Below are positions 25,451-33,056 of a stretch of 64,000 nucleotides of DNA, piece by piece. The notes under the pieces are model-generated. The model saw only the letters and a program-made list of their open reading frames with translations, did not search any database and had not been told where the DNA came from. The translations under genes and the position numbers were made by a program. Source of the stretch: Stackebrandtia nassauensis DSM 44728 (GTDB lineage: Bacteria; Actinomycetota; Actinomycetes; Mycobacteriales; Micromonosporaceae); contig NC_013947.1 of the NCBI RefSeq assembly GCF_000024545.1, forward strand, positions 6,572,001-6,636,000, given 5' to 3'. Each line of letters begins with the position of its first letter. Position 1 is the stretch's first letter.

Positions 25451-25820
25451 CATGCTTCTTTTCGAGTGCAGTCAATCTCTGCTCCACCCGGTCAAGGATT
25501 TCGTACACCGCGCCCATCTTGGACATGGTCTGTTCGTAGAACTCGGAGACCGAGACGTCCAGTTCGTCCGGCTTCAGCTCCGCCCACTCCTGGACGTAGG
25601 TGCCGTCGCCGACGTACGAGATGAGCCAACCCTCGTCCTTAAGAACCTGCAATGCTCGTTCCATTGTGCTCTTAGACACGTCGTACGTTGGGGCGAGTTC
25701 TTCAGCGCGCGGGAGCTTGGACGACACGGCGTACTTGCCGCCTTCGATGTCACGGCGCAAGGCCGCAGCAGCAATCAAGAATTTCTTGCCGTCATGCAGG
25801 CGTCGGGATGAACTCATCAA
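25401..25820 (-). CDS. GntR-family repressor of the transfer operon
   Basis: The 139-residue protein has a GntR winged helix (about 15-75; LRRDIEGGKYAVSSKLPRAE, YDVSKSTMERALQVLKDEGW, GDGTYVQ). A short coiled-coil tail (EILDRVEQRLTALEKK) probably dimerises. KorSA-type GntR proteins repress transfer genes in AICEs. It is divergent from the long rightward operon, and two inverted repeats lie between the starts. The regulated promoter is inferred from position. ATG at codon 2 is an equal alternative start. Confidence 0.75.
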   Translation of the reverse strand: MMSSSRRLHDGKKFLIAAAALRRDIEGGKYAVSSKLPRAEELAPTYDVSKSTMERALQVLKDEGWLISYVGDGTYVQEWAELKPDELDVSVSEFYEQTMSKMGAVYEILDRVEQRLTALEKKHVNEPSPQLDQDEPQGQ

Positions 25821-25859
25821 ACTATTTTAAGCAACCTATGCCTCCTATCTAGCACAAGT

Positions 25860-25930
25860 AGCTCAGGAAGATTTTTTCGTCCAGAGACTTGACGTTCCTG
25901 AGCTTCCTAGGTAGCTTGAGTACCTCAAGC
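25860..25930 (+). promoter_or_regulatory. Promoter and operator of the rightward operon
   Basis: TTGACG (25889-25894) and TAGCTT (25912-25917), 17 bp apart, form a plausible -35/-10 pair. They are covered by two perfect inverted repeats: AGCTCAGGAA/TTCCTGAGCT (25860-25869, 25895-25904) and GCTTGAG/CTCAAGC (25914-25930). The divergent GntR protein is the likely binder. Confidence 0.6.
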
Positions 25931-25950
25931 CAATGAAAGGAGTTCGGACA

Positions 25951-26091
25951 GTGACGAACAGTTCGGACCTTCAAGAAACCGGCACCTGTGCCGAGTGCGG
26001 CGGCGCAGCCGAGCCGAATCGCCAGTCGTGCGGCAAGTGCGCACGCCGCTCGCGTTTCGTGCGTCGCCGCCAGCGGGGTGGCCGGCGATGA
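25951..26091 (+). CDS. Small zinc-ribbon protein
   Basis: The 46-residue basic protein has two CxxC pairs, CAEC and CGKC, spaced for a zinc ribbon, and an Arg-rich tail. The GTG start has AAAGGAG 10 nt upstream. Its stop overlaps a downstream ATG (ATGA at 26088). It is the first gene of the rightward operon, directly behind the GntR-controlled promoter. Function unknown; nucleic acid binding is plausible. Confidence 0.6.
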   Translation: MTNSSDLQETGTCAECGGAAEPNRQSCGKCARRSRFVRRRQRGGRR

Positions 26092-26177
26092 CCGCGGTCT
26101 TTTCTTCTTCCCCGAGTTCATCCGTTACGGATACTTCAGCCTCGGAGTGTCCACAACAGTCTGTGAAAGGAGCTTCC

Positions 26178-26534
26178 ATGTCTGACAAGGATTCCGTCGC
26201 CGAGGCGGCTCGGCGGATGTGCCGGGCCGAGCACAAGCCCGATCGTGTTCAAGTTCGCAAGGCGTGCGATGCCTGTTTCGAGGCCGCTGTTCGCAACGAT
26301 GAGCGGGTCGCGGTGCAGCTGGAGACGGCGGAGGCTTCGCCATGGCCAGAGGTCGACAAGGCCATCGTGGCGCGGAGTCTGCGGGCCCGTGGGGTGCGGA
26401 TCGTCGACATCATGGCGGGCCTGTCGGCTTCGTACGAAACGGTGTGGACGTGGCTGCACTCCTGGCCAGTTGACACTGACGGCGACAAACAGTTCCGGCG
26501 CCCGGCGACTCCAATGTTCGTGGCGGTGGCGTGA
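26178..26534 (+). CDS. Hypothetical protein, paralog of the next gene
   Basis: The 118-residue protein has a CDACFEAAVRNDERV motif matched by CGSCWEAAIRADERL in the next gene product, and a C-terminal HTH-like segment (VRIVDIMAGLSASYETVWTW). The ATG at 26178 has AAAGGAG 7 nt upstream; an in-frame ATG at 26088, coupled to the preceding stop, is an alternative that adds 30 Ser-rich residues. It probably binds DNA. The stop overlaps the next start. Confidence 0.55.
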   Translation: MSDKDSVAEAARRMCRAEHKPDRVQVRKACDACFEAAVRNDERVAVQLETAEASPWPEVDKAIVARSLRARGVRIVDIMAGLSASYETVWTWLHSWPVDTDGDKQFRRPATPMFVAVA

Positions 26535-26989
26535 TGACGACCAAGCACGCCCACCTTGGGCCACATCACCGGCTCGCTGCCGTCGTCCGGCAGCGTTGCC
26601 GCCAAGCGGGGCACCCGCAGATTCACGGCTCGAACGGCATGGCCGGTGTCGGATGTGGATCGTGCTGGGAGGCCGCTATCCGCGCTGATGAACGTCTTCG
26701 CATCGAGGAACAGCTCCCGGCCGAGTGTCCACCCGACCCGTTGTTGATTGACGAGGTCGCCGTCGAGCGATTCTGCGCAGGCGAGGCGGGAAAACCGCAG
26801 TTGACTCGCCCGGAGAAGGTCGAAGCGGCCCGGCGCCTGATCGCCAGAAACGTTCCACTCGACGAGATCCGACGCCGACTGGCTTTGTCGTCGAGGATCT
26901 GGCGGCAGATTCTCGCCGCAGCCAACGGCGACCTGCCGGTGCAGACGGTCCTGGTGCGCCGCGCCGACCGTGAGGCGGTGGCAGTATGA
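26534..26989 (+). CDS. Hypothetical HTH-like protein, paralog of the previous gene
   Basis: This 151-residue protein shares the CxxC-EAA-R-DER motif of its neighbour (CGSCWEAAIRADERL) and a C-terminal segment VPLDEIRRRLALSSRIWRQI that looks like a helix-turn-helix. It overlaps the previous stop by 1 nt and the next start by 4 nt. The pair probably arose by duplication. Function unknown. Confidence 0.55.
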   Translation: MTTKHAHLGPHHRLAAVVRQRCRQAGHPQIHGSNGMAGVGCGSCWEAAIRADERLRIEEQLPAECPPDPLLIDEVAVERFCAGEAGKPQLTRPEKVEAARRLIARNVPLDEIRRRLALSSRIWRQILAAANGDLPVQTVLVRRADREAVAV

Positions 26990-27471
26990 ACGCTTCGTTC
27001 CAAGCGGTGACCGGTGCTCCCGACGTTCGGCCGCGGTTCTTCGAGATCCCCGAGATCGTCGAACAGCTGCCTCTGAGCAAAGACGGCGTGTACCGGGAGA
27101 TCCACGCCGGGAACTTGGCCGCGATCCGTATCGGCGGGGCTCACGGCGGCAAGTACATCGTCCCCGCACGACTGCTGGACCTGATGGACGCGCAGATGCG
27201 CGGCGTCGGGTTCGACACCACCGTCTCCGAGCTTTCGGGCCGGTTCCTGTCGATCGCTGAGGCCGCGTCGATCCTGCGGATCTCGCGCCCGGTGTTGGCC
27301 AAGCGCGCCCGGGGCCACGAGTTCCCGGCGGCACGGTACGGCGGCAAGCACATCATCGCCGGCGCCGTCATCGACGACATGGAAACCAAAGCCCTGCATG
27401 CGATGACGCTGATCCGAACCGACGATTACGTCGCCTGCGTCCGTCAGACGGCGATGGAGGTCGCGGCATGA
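26986..27471 (+). CDS. Tandem excisionase-like HTH protein
   Basis: The 161-residue protein has two HTH_17/AlpA-like units. Unit 1 is FFEIPEIVEQLPLSKDGVYR with GGKYIVPARLL (about 18-62). Unit 2 is RFLSIAEAASILRISRPVLA with GGKHIIAGAVI (about 85-135). Single units of this type are excisionases or repressors of integrative elements. A double unit is less common. It lies in the early part of the operon, coupled by ATGA overlaps to both neighbours, so it may act as the excisionase or a regulator. Confidence 0.55.
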   Translation: MNASFQAVTGAPDVRPRFFEIPEIVEQLPLSKDGVYREIHAGNLAAIRIGGAHGGKYIVPARLLDLMDAQMRGVGFDTTVSELSGRFLSIAEAASILRISRPVLAKRARGHEFPAARYGGKHIIAGAVIDDMETKALHAMTLIRTDDYVACVRQTAMEVAA

Positions 27472-27872
27472 GCAATGTTGTCGACCCCAACAACCTGTCG
27501 GGCGACGAACTGGTCGCCGCGCTGCGTCGGTGTGCGAACCGGCCGAACCAACAGGCTGCGATCCAGCTGCTGGTATCGCACGGTCACCTGCTCGACCGAG
27601 CCGATGTTCGCCGCGAGTTCGTCATGGCCGAGGAACACGACGGTGTCGTCTACGCCTGGATGCACTGGGCACCCATCGAGGACACGCGCCTGCCGGTGCC
27701 ACTGTCGTCGGGGGAAGCGGCGCTGTTGCGCATCGCCGCCTCGATCGGCGACTTCGGCATCGACGTCAATCTCGCCAACACCATCACCAGCCTGGACACG
27801 CCCAATACGCGCCGCGTCCTGGCCGCGATCGCCCACGCCGCAGGCAAAGACAGGCTGGTGAGTTGGTCATGA
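27468..27872 (+). CDS. Hypothetical protein
   Basis: The 134-residue soluble protein (MSNVVDPNNLSGDELVAALR) is not recognised. It has a central region rich in aromatic residues (YAWMHWAPIEDTRL) and a helical C-terminus. It is coupled to both neighbours by 4-nt ATGA overlaps, so it is certainly part of the operon. Confidence 0.6.
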   Translation: MSNVVDPNNLSGDELVAALRRCANRPNQQAAIQLLVSHGHLLDRADVRREFVMAEEHDGVVYAWMHWAPIEDTRLPVPLSSGEAALLRIAASIGDFGIDVNLANTITSLDTPNTRRVLAAIAHAAGKDRLVSWS

Positions 27873-28099
27873 ACACACCGTTTCTCCCCAATCCCGGCGA
27901 CCCGGTCGAGGCGCTGCAGTTCGAGATCGGACGTACTCACGCCCAACTGGACACCATGGTGCGCCATTTCTCCTACATCGCCAGCGGCCGGTTCAGCCCG
28001 GCTGCGGCACGCAAGATCCTCGACGACATTCGCACCGTCGAGGCCGATCTCGAAGACATCACCGCCGTAGTCGCGACAAACGCATCCACATCTACGTGA
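27869..28099 (+). CDS. Hypothetical small helical protein
   Basis: The 76-residue protein (MNTPFLPNPGDPVEALQFEI) is predicted mostly helical and acidic. It starts in an ATGA overlap with the previous stop. No family recognised. Confidence 0.55.
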   Translation: MNTPFLPNPGDPVEALQFEIGRTHAQLDTMVRHFSYIASGRFSPAAARKILDDIRTVEADLEDITAVVATNASTST

Positions 28100-28132
28100 C
28101 GCTCGCGCGCCCTATCGAAAGGACACACCACA

Positions 28133-28564
28133 GTGAACATCCTTCAGAAGATCCGGAGCTTCGCTTCGTCGGCCCCGGCCCGGGCCATCAAGGAAGCTAC
28201 GACGACCTGGACTGGCTGCACCATGCTGGTGTTGGCGTATCTGGGCGCGAAAACGCTGTGGAATCTGGACGTTCCCACGTTCCCCACCGCCCATGTCGTG
28301 GCCGTGGTCCTGGCCTGGGGTATTGCGGCGGGTCTGGGCGAGTACCGCGCCGCCAAGCGGCGAGTCCCTGACGCGGTGACCGTTTTCGCTGCGAACTCGT
28401 TCGTGGACTGCCCGATCTGTTCTCACAACCAGATCCAGCTCAACGAGGTCGTGTGCGCGTCTTGCGACGACCTTGGCGCCCACCAGTCGCTGGCAGCCAA
28501 CGCCGAACGCAATACCCGCATGGAAACCCTCTACGCGATCGTCGCCGCCCACCAGACCCGATGA
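28133..28564 (+). CDS. Membrane protein with C-terminal zinc ribbon
   Basis: The 143-residue protein has two hydrophobic segments (about 28-46 and 53-70). A cytoplasmic-type tail with CPIC and CASC pairs (about 93-112) could bind zinc. The GTG start is preceded by GAAAGGACAC, and the gene at 28594 has almost the same leader. It may belong to the spread (Spd) membrane proteins of the transfer region. Confidence 0.55.
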   Translation: MNILQKIRSFASSAPARAIKEATTTWTGCTMLVLAYLGAKTLWNLDVPTFPTAHVVAVVLAWGIAAGLGEYRAAKRRVPDAVTVFAANSFVDCPICSHNQIQLNEVVCASCDDLGAHQSLAANAERNTRMETLYAIVAAHQTR

Positions 28565-28593
28565 CCACCACCACACCGAAAGGACACTACACA

Positions 28594-28962
28594 GTGAACA
28601 CTGCGGGCATCTACACCTACTTCGTCGTCTACGTCAACGATGGCGGGCGCGGCGTCTCCGAGATGAGCTTGGGCAAGCCCATCACCACCTTCGAGCAGAT
28701 CCGGCAGATCGCCAGGGTGATCGAGGCCGACAACGGCATCACCGGTGTCACGGTCACCTGGTACCAGCTGCTTTCTGGCCCCGAGGCCAACAACCGCCTG
28801 GAGGACGCGCTGCGGGATGTGCACAACTTTCTCAGCCGCGCACTGGACAACGCCGCCGCCGATCGCCGCAGCGGCTTCTACAGCCAAAAGTCGATTCTCG
28901 ACACCTTGACCGGGAACGTGCGCGAAGCCCGCGCCACCCTCGGCGCGCTGACCGATCAGTAA
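28594..28962 (+). CDS. Hypothetical protein
   Basis: The 122-residue soluble protein (MNTAGIYTYFVVYVNDGGRG) is not assigned to a family. The GTG start has GAAAGGAC upstream, matching the leader of the previous gene. An in-frame ATG at 28561, overlapping the previous stop, would add 11 residues. The C-terminal half is helical (VHNFLSRALDNAAADRRSGF). Confidence 0.55.
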   Translation: MNTAGIYTYFVVYVNDGGRGVSEMSLGKPITTFEQIRQIARVIEADNGITGVTVTWYQLLSGPEANNRLEDALRDVHNFLSRALDNAAADRRSGFYSQKSILDTLTGNVREARATLGALTDQ

Positions 28963-28996
28963 CCCCCGTCCCTGCTGTCCCGAAAGGAGACTCGCT

Positions 28997-30229
28997 GTGA
29001 GCACAGTGGCCAACACCACCACTGCGATCGAAGCCACCAACGACCCGACCGCTGCGGCGTGGTGCCGCGCCTGCGACCAGCCGGTCGGATCGTGTGAGTG
29101 CGACCGGTCGACGAGTCCCGCTCACCCCACCGTTGCGGTCGCCGGTCGACCGGACACCACCGCCCCGGTCGATGCCCGGTCGCATTCGGGTGCGGCGCCG
29201 GTCGAGGAGCGGTCAGCGACCGACCGCTCCTCGGCGGACTCGACGACGGTCGCCCCGTTGCGGCTGGGCGGCAAGACGGCAGCGGGGCTGTTGGCGTTGG
29301 CCGCCGCCGCACTGGGACTGGTGGGCTTCGCCGTCTCGTTCGAAACCGTCGCCGAAGCCGTCGAACCTGCCTTCCAGGAATACGCGTTCCTGGTTCCCAC
29401 CGGCGTCGATCTGGGCATCTTCGTGTTCGCCGGGATCGGGTTGCTGCTGGCCCGCATGGACATGAGCCTGCCGTGGCTGCGCCTGGTGCCATGGGGTCTG
29501 ACCGCCGCCACCGTGTACCTGAACATCACCGCCTACGACCAGCTGATGTACCAGGTCGCGCACGCTGTCTTGCCGCTGTTGTGGGTCGTGGTGTGCGAAG
29601 TGGGCACCCACGTCATCCGGGTGCGCGTCGGCCTGGAACGCGGCACCCACACCGACAGCATCCCCATGTTTCGGTGGCTGCTGGCGCCTGTCGCGACGTT
29701 CAGGCTGTGGCGGGTCATGCGGCTGTGGAACATCACCTCCTACCCCCAGGCGCTAGCCGACGAGAAGCAGCGACTGCTGGCCAAGACCGCGATGATGTGT
29801 CGCTACGGCAACGCCTGGCGCAAAGAAGCCCCGGCGATGCTGCGCGCCCGCTACCGGATGCGCACCCTCACCGAAACCGATGTGTGGGCCTGGCACACCG
29901 ACCGCCCCGCACCCGACCGGGCAGCGACCGCCAAACGACCGGCGGATACACGCAGCGACCGCAAACCCGCGCCAGCGACCGGCAAACCCACCGTGGCCCA
30001 CCGACCGGACACCACCCGGCGATCCACGCCGCGACCGACACCGACCGGAACCGACCGCTCAACCCAGTCCGACGACAGCGTCCCGACCGCCGACCGACTC
30101 GCCGCCGCCTACGCCCAATTCAAAGCCGAAGGCATCGAGCCTTCCGGCACCGAACTGGCCGCAAAGGCCGACTGCAGCAAGACCGTCGCCAACGACTGGA
30201 AGAAACAGCGCCGTGAAGGAGGCAAGTGA
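28997..30229 (+). CDS. DUF2637 membrane protein, Spd-like, with C-terminal HTH
   Basis: The 410-residue protein has a low-complexity N-terminus with CRACDQPVGSCECD. Four hydrophobic segments (about 95-215) show the DUF2637 pattern (FVFAGIGLLLARM, AATVYLNITAYDQ). A long charged region and a C-terminal HTH (GTELAAKADCSKTVANDWKK) follow. DUF2637 proteins are found with transfer and spread genes of actinomycete plasmids and AICEs. The GTG start has GAAAGGAG upstream. A role in intramycelial spread is inferred from family and context. Confidence 0.7.
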   Translation: MSTVANTTTAIEATNDPTAAAWCRACDQPVGSCECDRSTSPAHPTVAVAGRPDTTAPVDARSHSGAAPVEERSATDRSSADSTTVAPLRLGGKTAAGLLALAAAALGLVGFAVSFETVAEAVEPAFQEYAFLVPTGVDLGIFVFAGIGLLLARMDMSLPWLRLVPWGLTAATVYLNITAYDQLMYQVAHAVLPLLWVVVCEVGTHVIRVRVGLERGTHTDSIPMFRWLLAPVATFRLWRVMRLWNITSYPQALADEKQRLLAKTAMMCRYGNAWRKEAPAMLRARYRMRTLTETDVWAWHTDRPAPDRAATAKRPADTRSDRKPAPATGKPTVAHRPDTTRRSTPRPTPTGTDRSTQSDDSVPTADRLAAAYAQFKAEGIEPSGTELAAKADCSKTVANDWKKQRREGGK

Positions 30230-30498
30230 TGTCCGGACACCGAATCCGCAAGGGACAGCCCAAACAGTCACAGCAACGCGCTCAGCGCCGTCAGGCCAGC
30301 CTCGCCTACAAGCTCACCGGCGCGTCGACCCCGTTGGAGCGCATCACTATCGCCGCCGACTTCGTGCGCGGCGCGGTGAAAGTCGCGCCACCCGACGTCG
30401 CCCAGCAGGTCAGCCAGTACCTGGTTGACCAGCTCATTGACGCAGGCAATCACCTGCTGGCCACGTCAGTCAACAGCACGAGGAAGGAAGCGGCATGA
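30229..30498 (+). CDS. Hypothetical basic protein
   Basis: The 89-residue protein has a very basic, Gln-rich N-terminus (MSGHRIRKGQPKQSQQRAQR) and a helical remainder. Its ATG overlaps the previous stop by 1 nt and its end overlaps the next start by 4 nt. Not recognised. Confidence 0.55.
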   Translation: MSGHRIRKGQPKQSQQRAQRRQASLAYKLTGASTPLERITIAADFVRGAVKVAPPDVAQQVSQYLVDQLIDAGNHLLATSVNSTRKEAA

Positions 30499-31058
30499 GC
30501 CAGATCAAGCCGGGCTGGACACCGTTCGGTCCCTCATCCGACAGCGGTAATACCGCCACTGAGGGTAAGTCCGCACTCCGCACTCCGCACTCCGCAGAAA
30601 CACCGACGGAGACGTTCAAGGCGGGCCAGCGCGCGGACGCGCGCGCGAGGATACCCGAGGAGTCCGCACCAAAGTCCGCACACACCGACAACGCCGACGA
30701 CAGCAACGATCTGTCGTTCAAGGAAGCGGTCGGTCAGTGGCTGGCCGGTGTCGGGGCCCGCGTCAAACCGATAGCCGAAGGGCTTCGACCGCCATCGGTG
30801 TGGACCGAAGCCCCGGCGTCGCTGGCCGCGCTGGTGCGCTACGCCGACACCGCGCCGTGGGCCGACAAGGCTGGCCCGATCAGGACGATGGGCAAGCTGT
30901 GGTGCCGCGTCATCTCGGTCCCCGTATCCGTCATCGCCTACTACATCGCGTGGCTGACGCAACGACCCTCGCGGTTCATCACGGCGGTCATCGTCTACGC
31001 CGTCATCGCCCACACCTCGATCGGCTCATGGCTGCCGTGGTTGTGGGAAACCACCTAG
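30495..31058 (+). CDS. Membrane protein of the transfer region
   Basis: The 187-residue protein has a long polar N-terminal region encoded partly by 7-bp tandem repeats. Two hydrophobic segments near the C-terminus follow (VISVPVSVIAYYIAWL and FITAVIVYAVIAH). It is coupled to the previous gene by ATGA. Small membrane proteins in this position of AICEs are usually Spd proteins; no family is recognised here. Confidence 0.55.
   Translation: MSQIKPGWTPFGPSSDSGNTATEGKSALRTPHSAETPTETFKAGQRADARARIPEESAPKSAHTDNADDSNDLSFKEAVGQWLAGVGARVKPIAEGLRPPSVWTEAPASLAALVRYADTAPWADKAGPIRTMGKLWCRVISVPVSVIAYYIAWLTQRPSRFITAVIVYAVIAHTSIGSWLPWLWETT
30570..30597 (+). repeat. 7-bp tandem repeat TCCGCAC x4 (last unit TCCGCAG)
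   Basis: Four adjacent heptamers lie inside the 30495-31058 gene. As 7 is not a multiple of 3, gain or loss of one unit would shift the reading frame. Confidence 0.8.
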
Positions 31059-31085
31059 ACCCTCTTCACAGAAAGGAATCGACTC

Positions 31086-31469
31086 ATGGGAAACAGCATC
31101 CTCGCCGGAGTCTCACTACTGGTCTTCGGAGTCTTGTACTGGCAGAACCTGTGGAAGAAACTGCAGTGCTGGCTGCTGGTGTTGGTCGGCTGGGGCCTGG
31201 GCGGCCTGCTGGGCGACTGGCTGCAATACCTCATCGGCCAAGCCAACGGCCTGACCGCGGAATGGATGCAGGTGCTGTTCGGCATCGGCGTGCCCGCGGC
31301 TGTCGCCGTCGTAGCGCTGTTGATCTTCGTACTCGACATGCTGCCCGATTCCAAGGTGCGCACCAAACCCGTCGGCTGGCACACCCGCATCGCCGCGCTG
31401 CTGGTGCCGTTGAGCCTGGCCTCCATGCCCGCGCTGGGCGCCAACCTCTCCGCAGCGATCGGTGTGTGA
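31086..31469 (+). CDS. Small integral membrane protein
   Basis: The 127-residue protein has four hydrophobic segments (about 5-20, 28-50, 67-88 and 100-120) and few charges. The ATG is preceded by GAAAGGA. It lies directly upstream of the 31476 gene and near the FtsK-type pump, so a role in transfer is inferred. No family recognised. Confidence 0.6.
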   Translation: MGNSILAGVSLLVFGVLYWQNLWKKLQCWLLVLVGWGLGGLLGDWLQYLIGQANGLTAEWMQVLFGIGVPAAVAVVALLIFVLDMLPDSKVRTKPVGWHTRIAALLVPLSLASMPALGANLSAAIGV

Positions 31470-31475
31470 TCCGGC

Positions 31476-32987
31476 ATGGAACCCATCACACTCATGCTCA
31501 TCGGTGCCGTCGTCGGCCTGCACATCCTCGGCAAAGGCGCCACCGACGTCGCCTACGCCGTGCGGGGCAAGGACTCGCCACGGTGGGAGGCGCGCAAGGC
31601 CGCCATCGCCGCGGCTGCCAAAAACGGCGGCCGACCGGTGCGCATCGGCCTGGGCGGCTACATCGCCGACCTGATCGACGACGGCTTCACCGCCGCCAAA
31701 GCCCGCCATGATGCCAAGTTGTCCTCACCACGGGACACACGGAACAAACCGATGCGGGCCTACCTCGGCCGGCGGTGGGAGCACCGCTGGGAAAACGCCA
31801 CGATCAAGCACGACCGCAAGCACCACCAGCGGCAGATCAAGCGCGGACTGATCGACCCCGAGACCCGCGCCACCGGGGGATTGGACGAGGTCTTCGACAC
31901 CGTGCCACGCGACGCGCCCTCGTTCGACGCGAATCAGGTCAACGAGGACGTGGTGCACGAACGCAAACCCGGCGACACACTGCCGCGCCCACAGTTCACC
32001 GGCACCGCCTCCCTGTCTGATGTGGGAATAGCGGACCTGCCCGACCTCCACACCGTGCTGGAACAGGCCAAGGGCCAGTCGGGCCCGGAACGGGAGCTGT
32101 TGCTGCGCCAACGTGCCCGGCACGAAGTCGAACTCGAACTGATGCGACGCGCCTTGGCCTCGCCGATCGGTCAAGACCGGGCACGCGATCTGTCCACGTT
32201 CTTCCGCGAGGACTGGCAAGACCGCATCCAACGCGAGCTCAAGCTCCAGGCACTCGACGACCCGACGTATCACGACCAGGTTGACGCGCGCTTCGACGAC
32301 CTGATGCACCAAGCCGACCTCTCGACCGACTCCACACAGGAGAACACCATGGCACAGCCAAACCCGTCGTCCGGCGACGACACCGCGATGGATCACGGCG
32401 ACCCCCGCGACCTTCGCTTCACTCCCGACCGCGACGCCACGGACCTGCTCAAACACCCGTCGGACCGGCGACCTGACGAGTTCATGGACTGGGTGAAGAA
32501 GACCTACCCCGATTCCTGGCAGCAGCGTCTGGACCTCGTTCCCGAGAAGACGAAGTCCGAATGGGAACACCACCGTTTGGAACAACGACGCGTCCTGGAC
32601 GACGCCGCCGGTTCTTCGGATGAGGCATCCGGACGGCTGGCCGACGTCATCCCCTTCAACCGAATCCTCAACCACGGAAAGGACACCCACATGTCAACCA
32701 CCGCAAGCGCCGAGCTCGACGGCCTGGAAGCCGCGATCGCCTGGGCCAACGACACCAACAACGACGCCACCGAGATGATCTCCGATCTCGAGACCGCCTC
32801 GGTCTCACTGGCCGAAGGCGGCGTCACCGGCAAACCCCTGGAACTGCTGACCGAGATCGGCGACCTGTACGACCAGCTCGCCTCCCTGACCTCCTCACTG
32901 AAAACCGAGCTGGAAGCCCAGCAGGAAGTCACTGACGCCTACAACGCCGTCCCCGACGCCGGCGACAAGGAATTCGTCACCAACTAA
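31476..32987 (+). CDS. Large transfer-region protein with nested in-frame starts
   Basis: The 503-residue protein has one N-terminal hydrophobic segment (ITLMLIGAVVGLHIL) and a long basic, helical body. Two internal ATGs in the same frame have good ribosome sites: 32349 (AGGAGA 6 nt upstream, Met292) and 32691 (GGAAAGGA, Met406). The last 98 residues (MSTTASAELDGLEAAIAWAN) form a compact acidic helical unit resembling stand-alone small proteins of such elements. The gene could therefore make a long form and two shorter ones, or be a fusion of three genes. Function unknown. Confidence 0.6.
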   Translation: MEPITLMLIGAVVGLHILGKGATDVAYAVRGKDSPRWEARKAAIAAAAKNGGRPVRIGLGGYIADLIDDGFTAAKARHDAKLSSPRDTRNKPMRAYLGRRWEHRWENATIKHDRKHHQRQIKRGLIDPETRATGGLDEVFDTVPRDAPSFDANQVNEDVVHERKPGDTLPRPQFTGTASLSDVGIADLPDLHTVLEQAKGQSGPERELLLRQRARHEVELELMRRALASPIGQDRARDLSTFFREDWQDRIQRELKLQALDDPTYHDQVDARFDDLMHQADLSTDSTQENTMAQPNPSSGDDTAMDHGDPRDLRFTPDRDATDLLKHPSDRRPDEFMDWVKKTYPDSWQQRLDLVPEKTKSEWEHHRLEQRRVLDDAAGSSDEASGRLADVIPFNRILNHGKDTHMSTTASAELDGLEAAIAWANDTNNDATEMISDLETASVSLAEGGVTGKPLELLTEIGDLYDQLASLTSSLKTELEAQQEVTDAYNAVPDAGDKEFVTN

Positions 32988-33056
32988 CCCCAATCGTGGC
33001 GGCCGGGCGTCCGGCCGCCACCCCACCAATCGCCGTCACCACTAAGGAGGGTCGTC

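Noticed and set aside
25849-26121. Minus-strand 90-codon frame (MNSGKKKRPRSS...)
   Set aside because: It lies over the operon promoter and the zinc-ribbon gene, which has better start signals.
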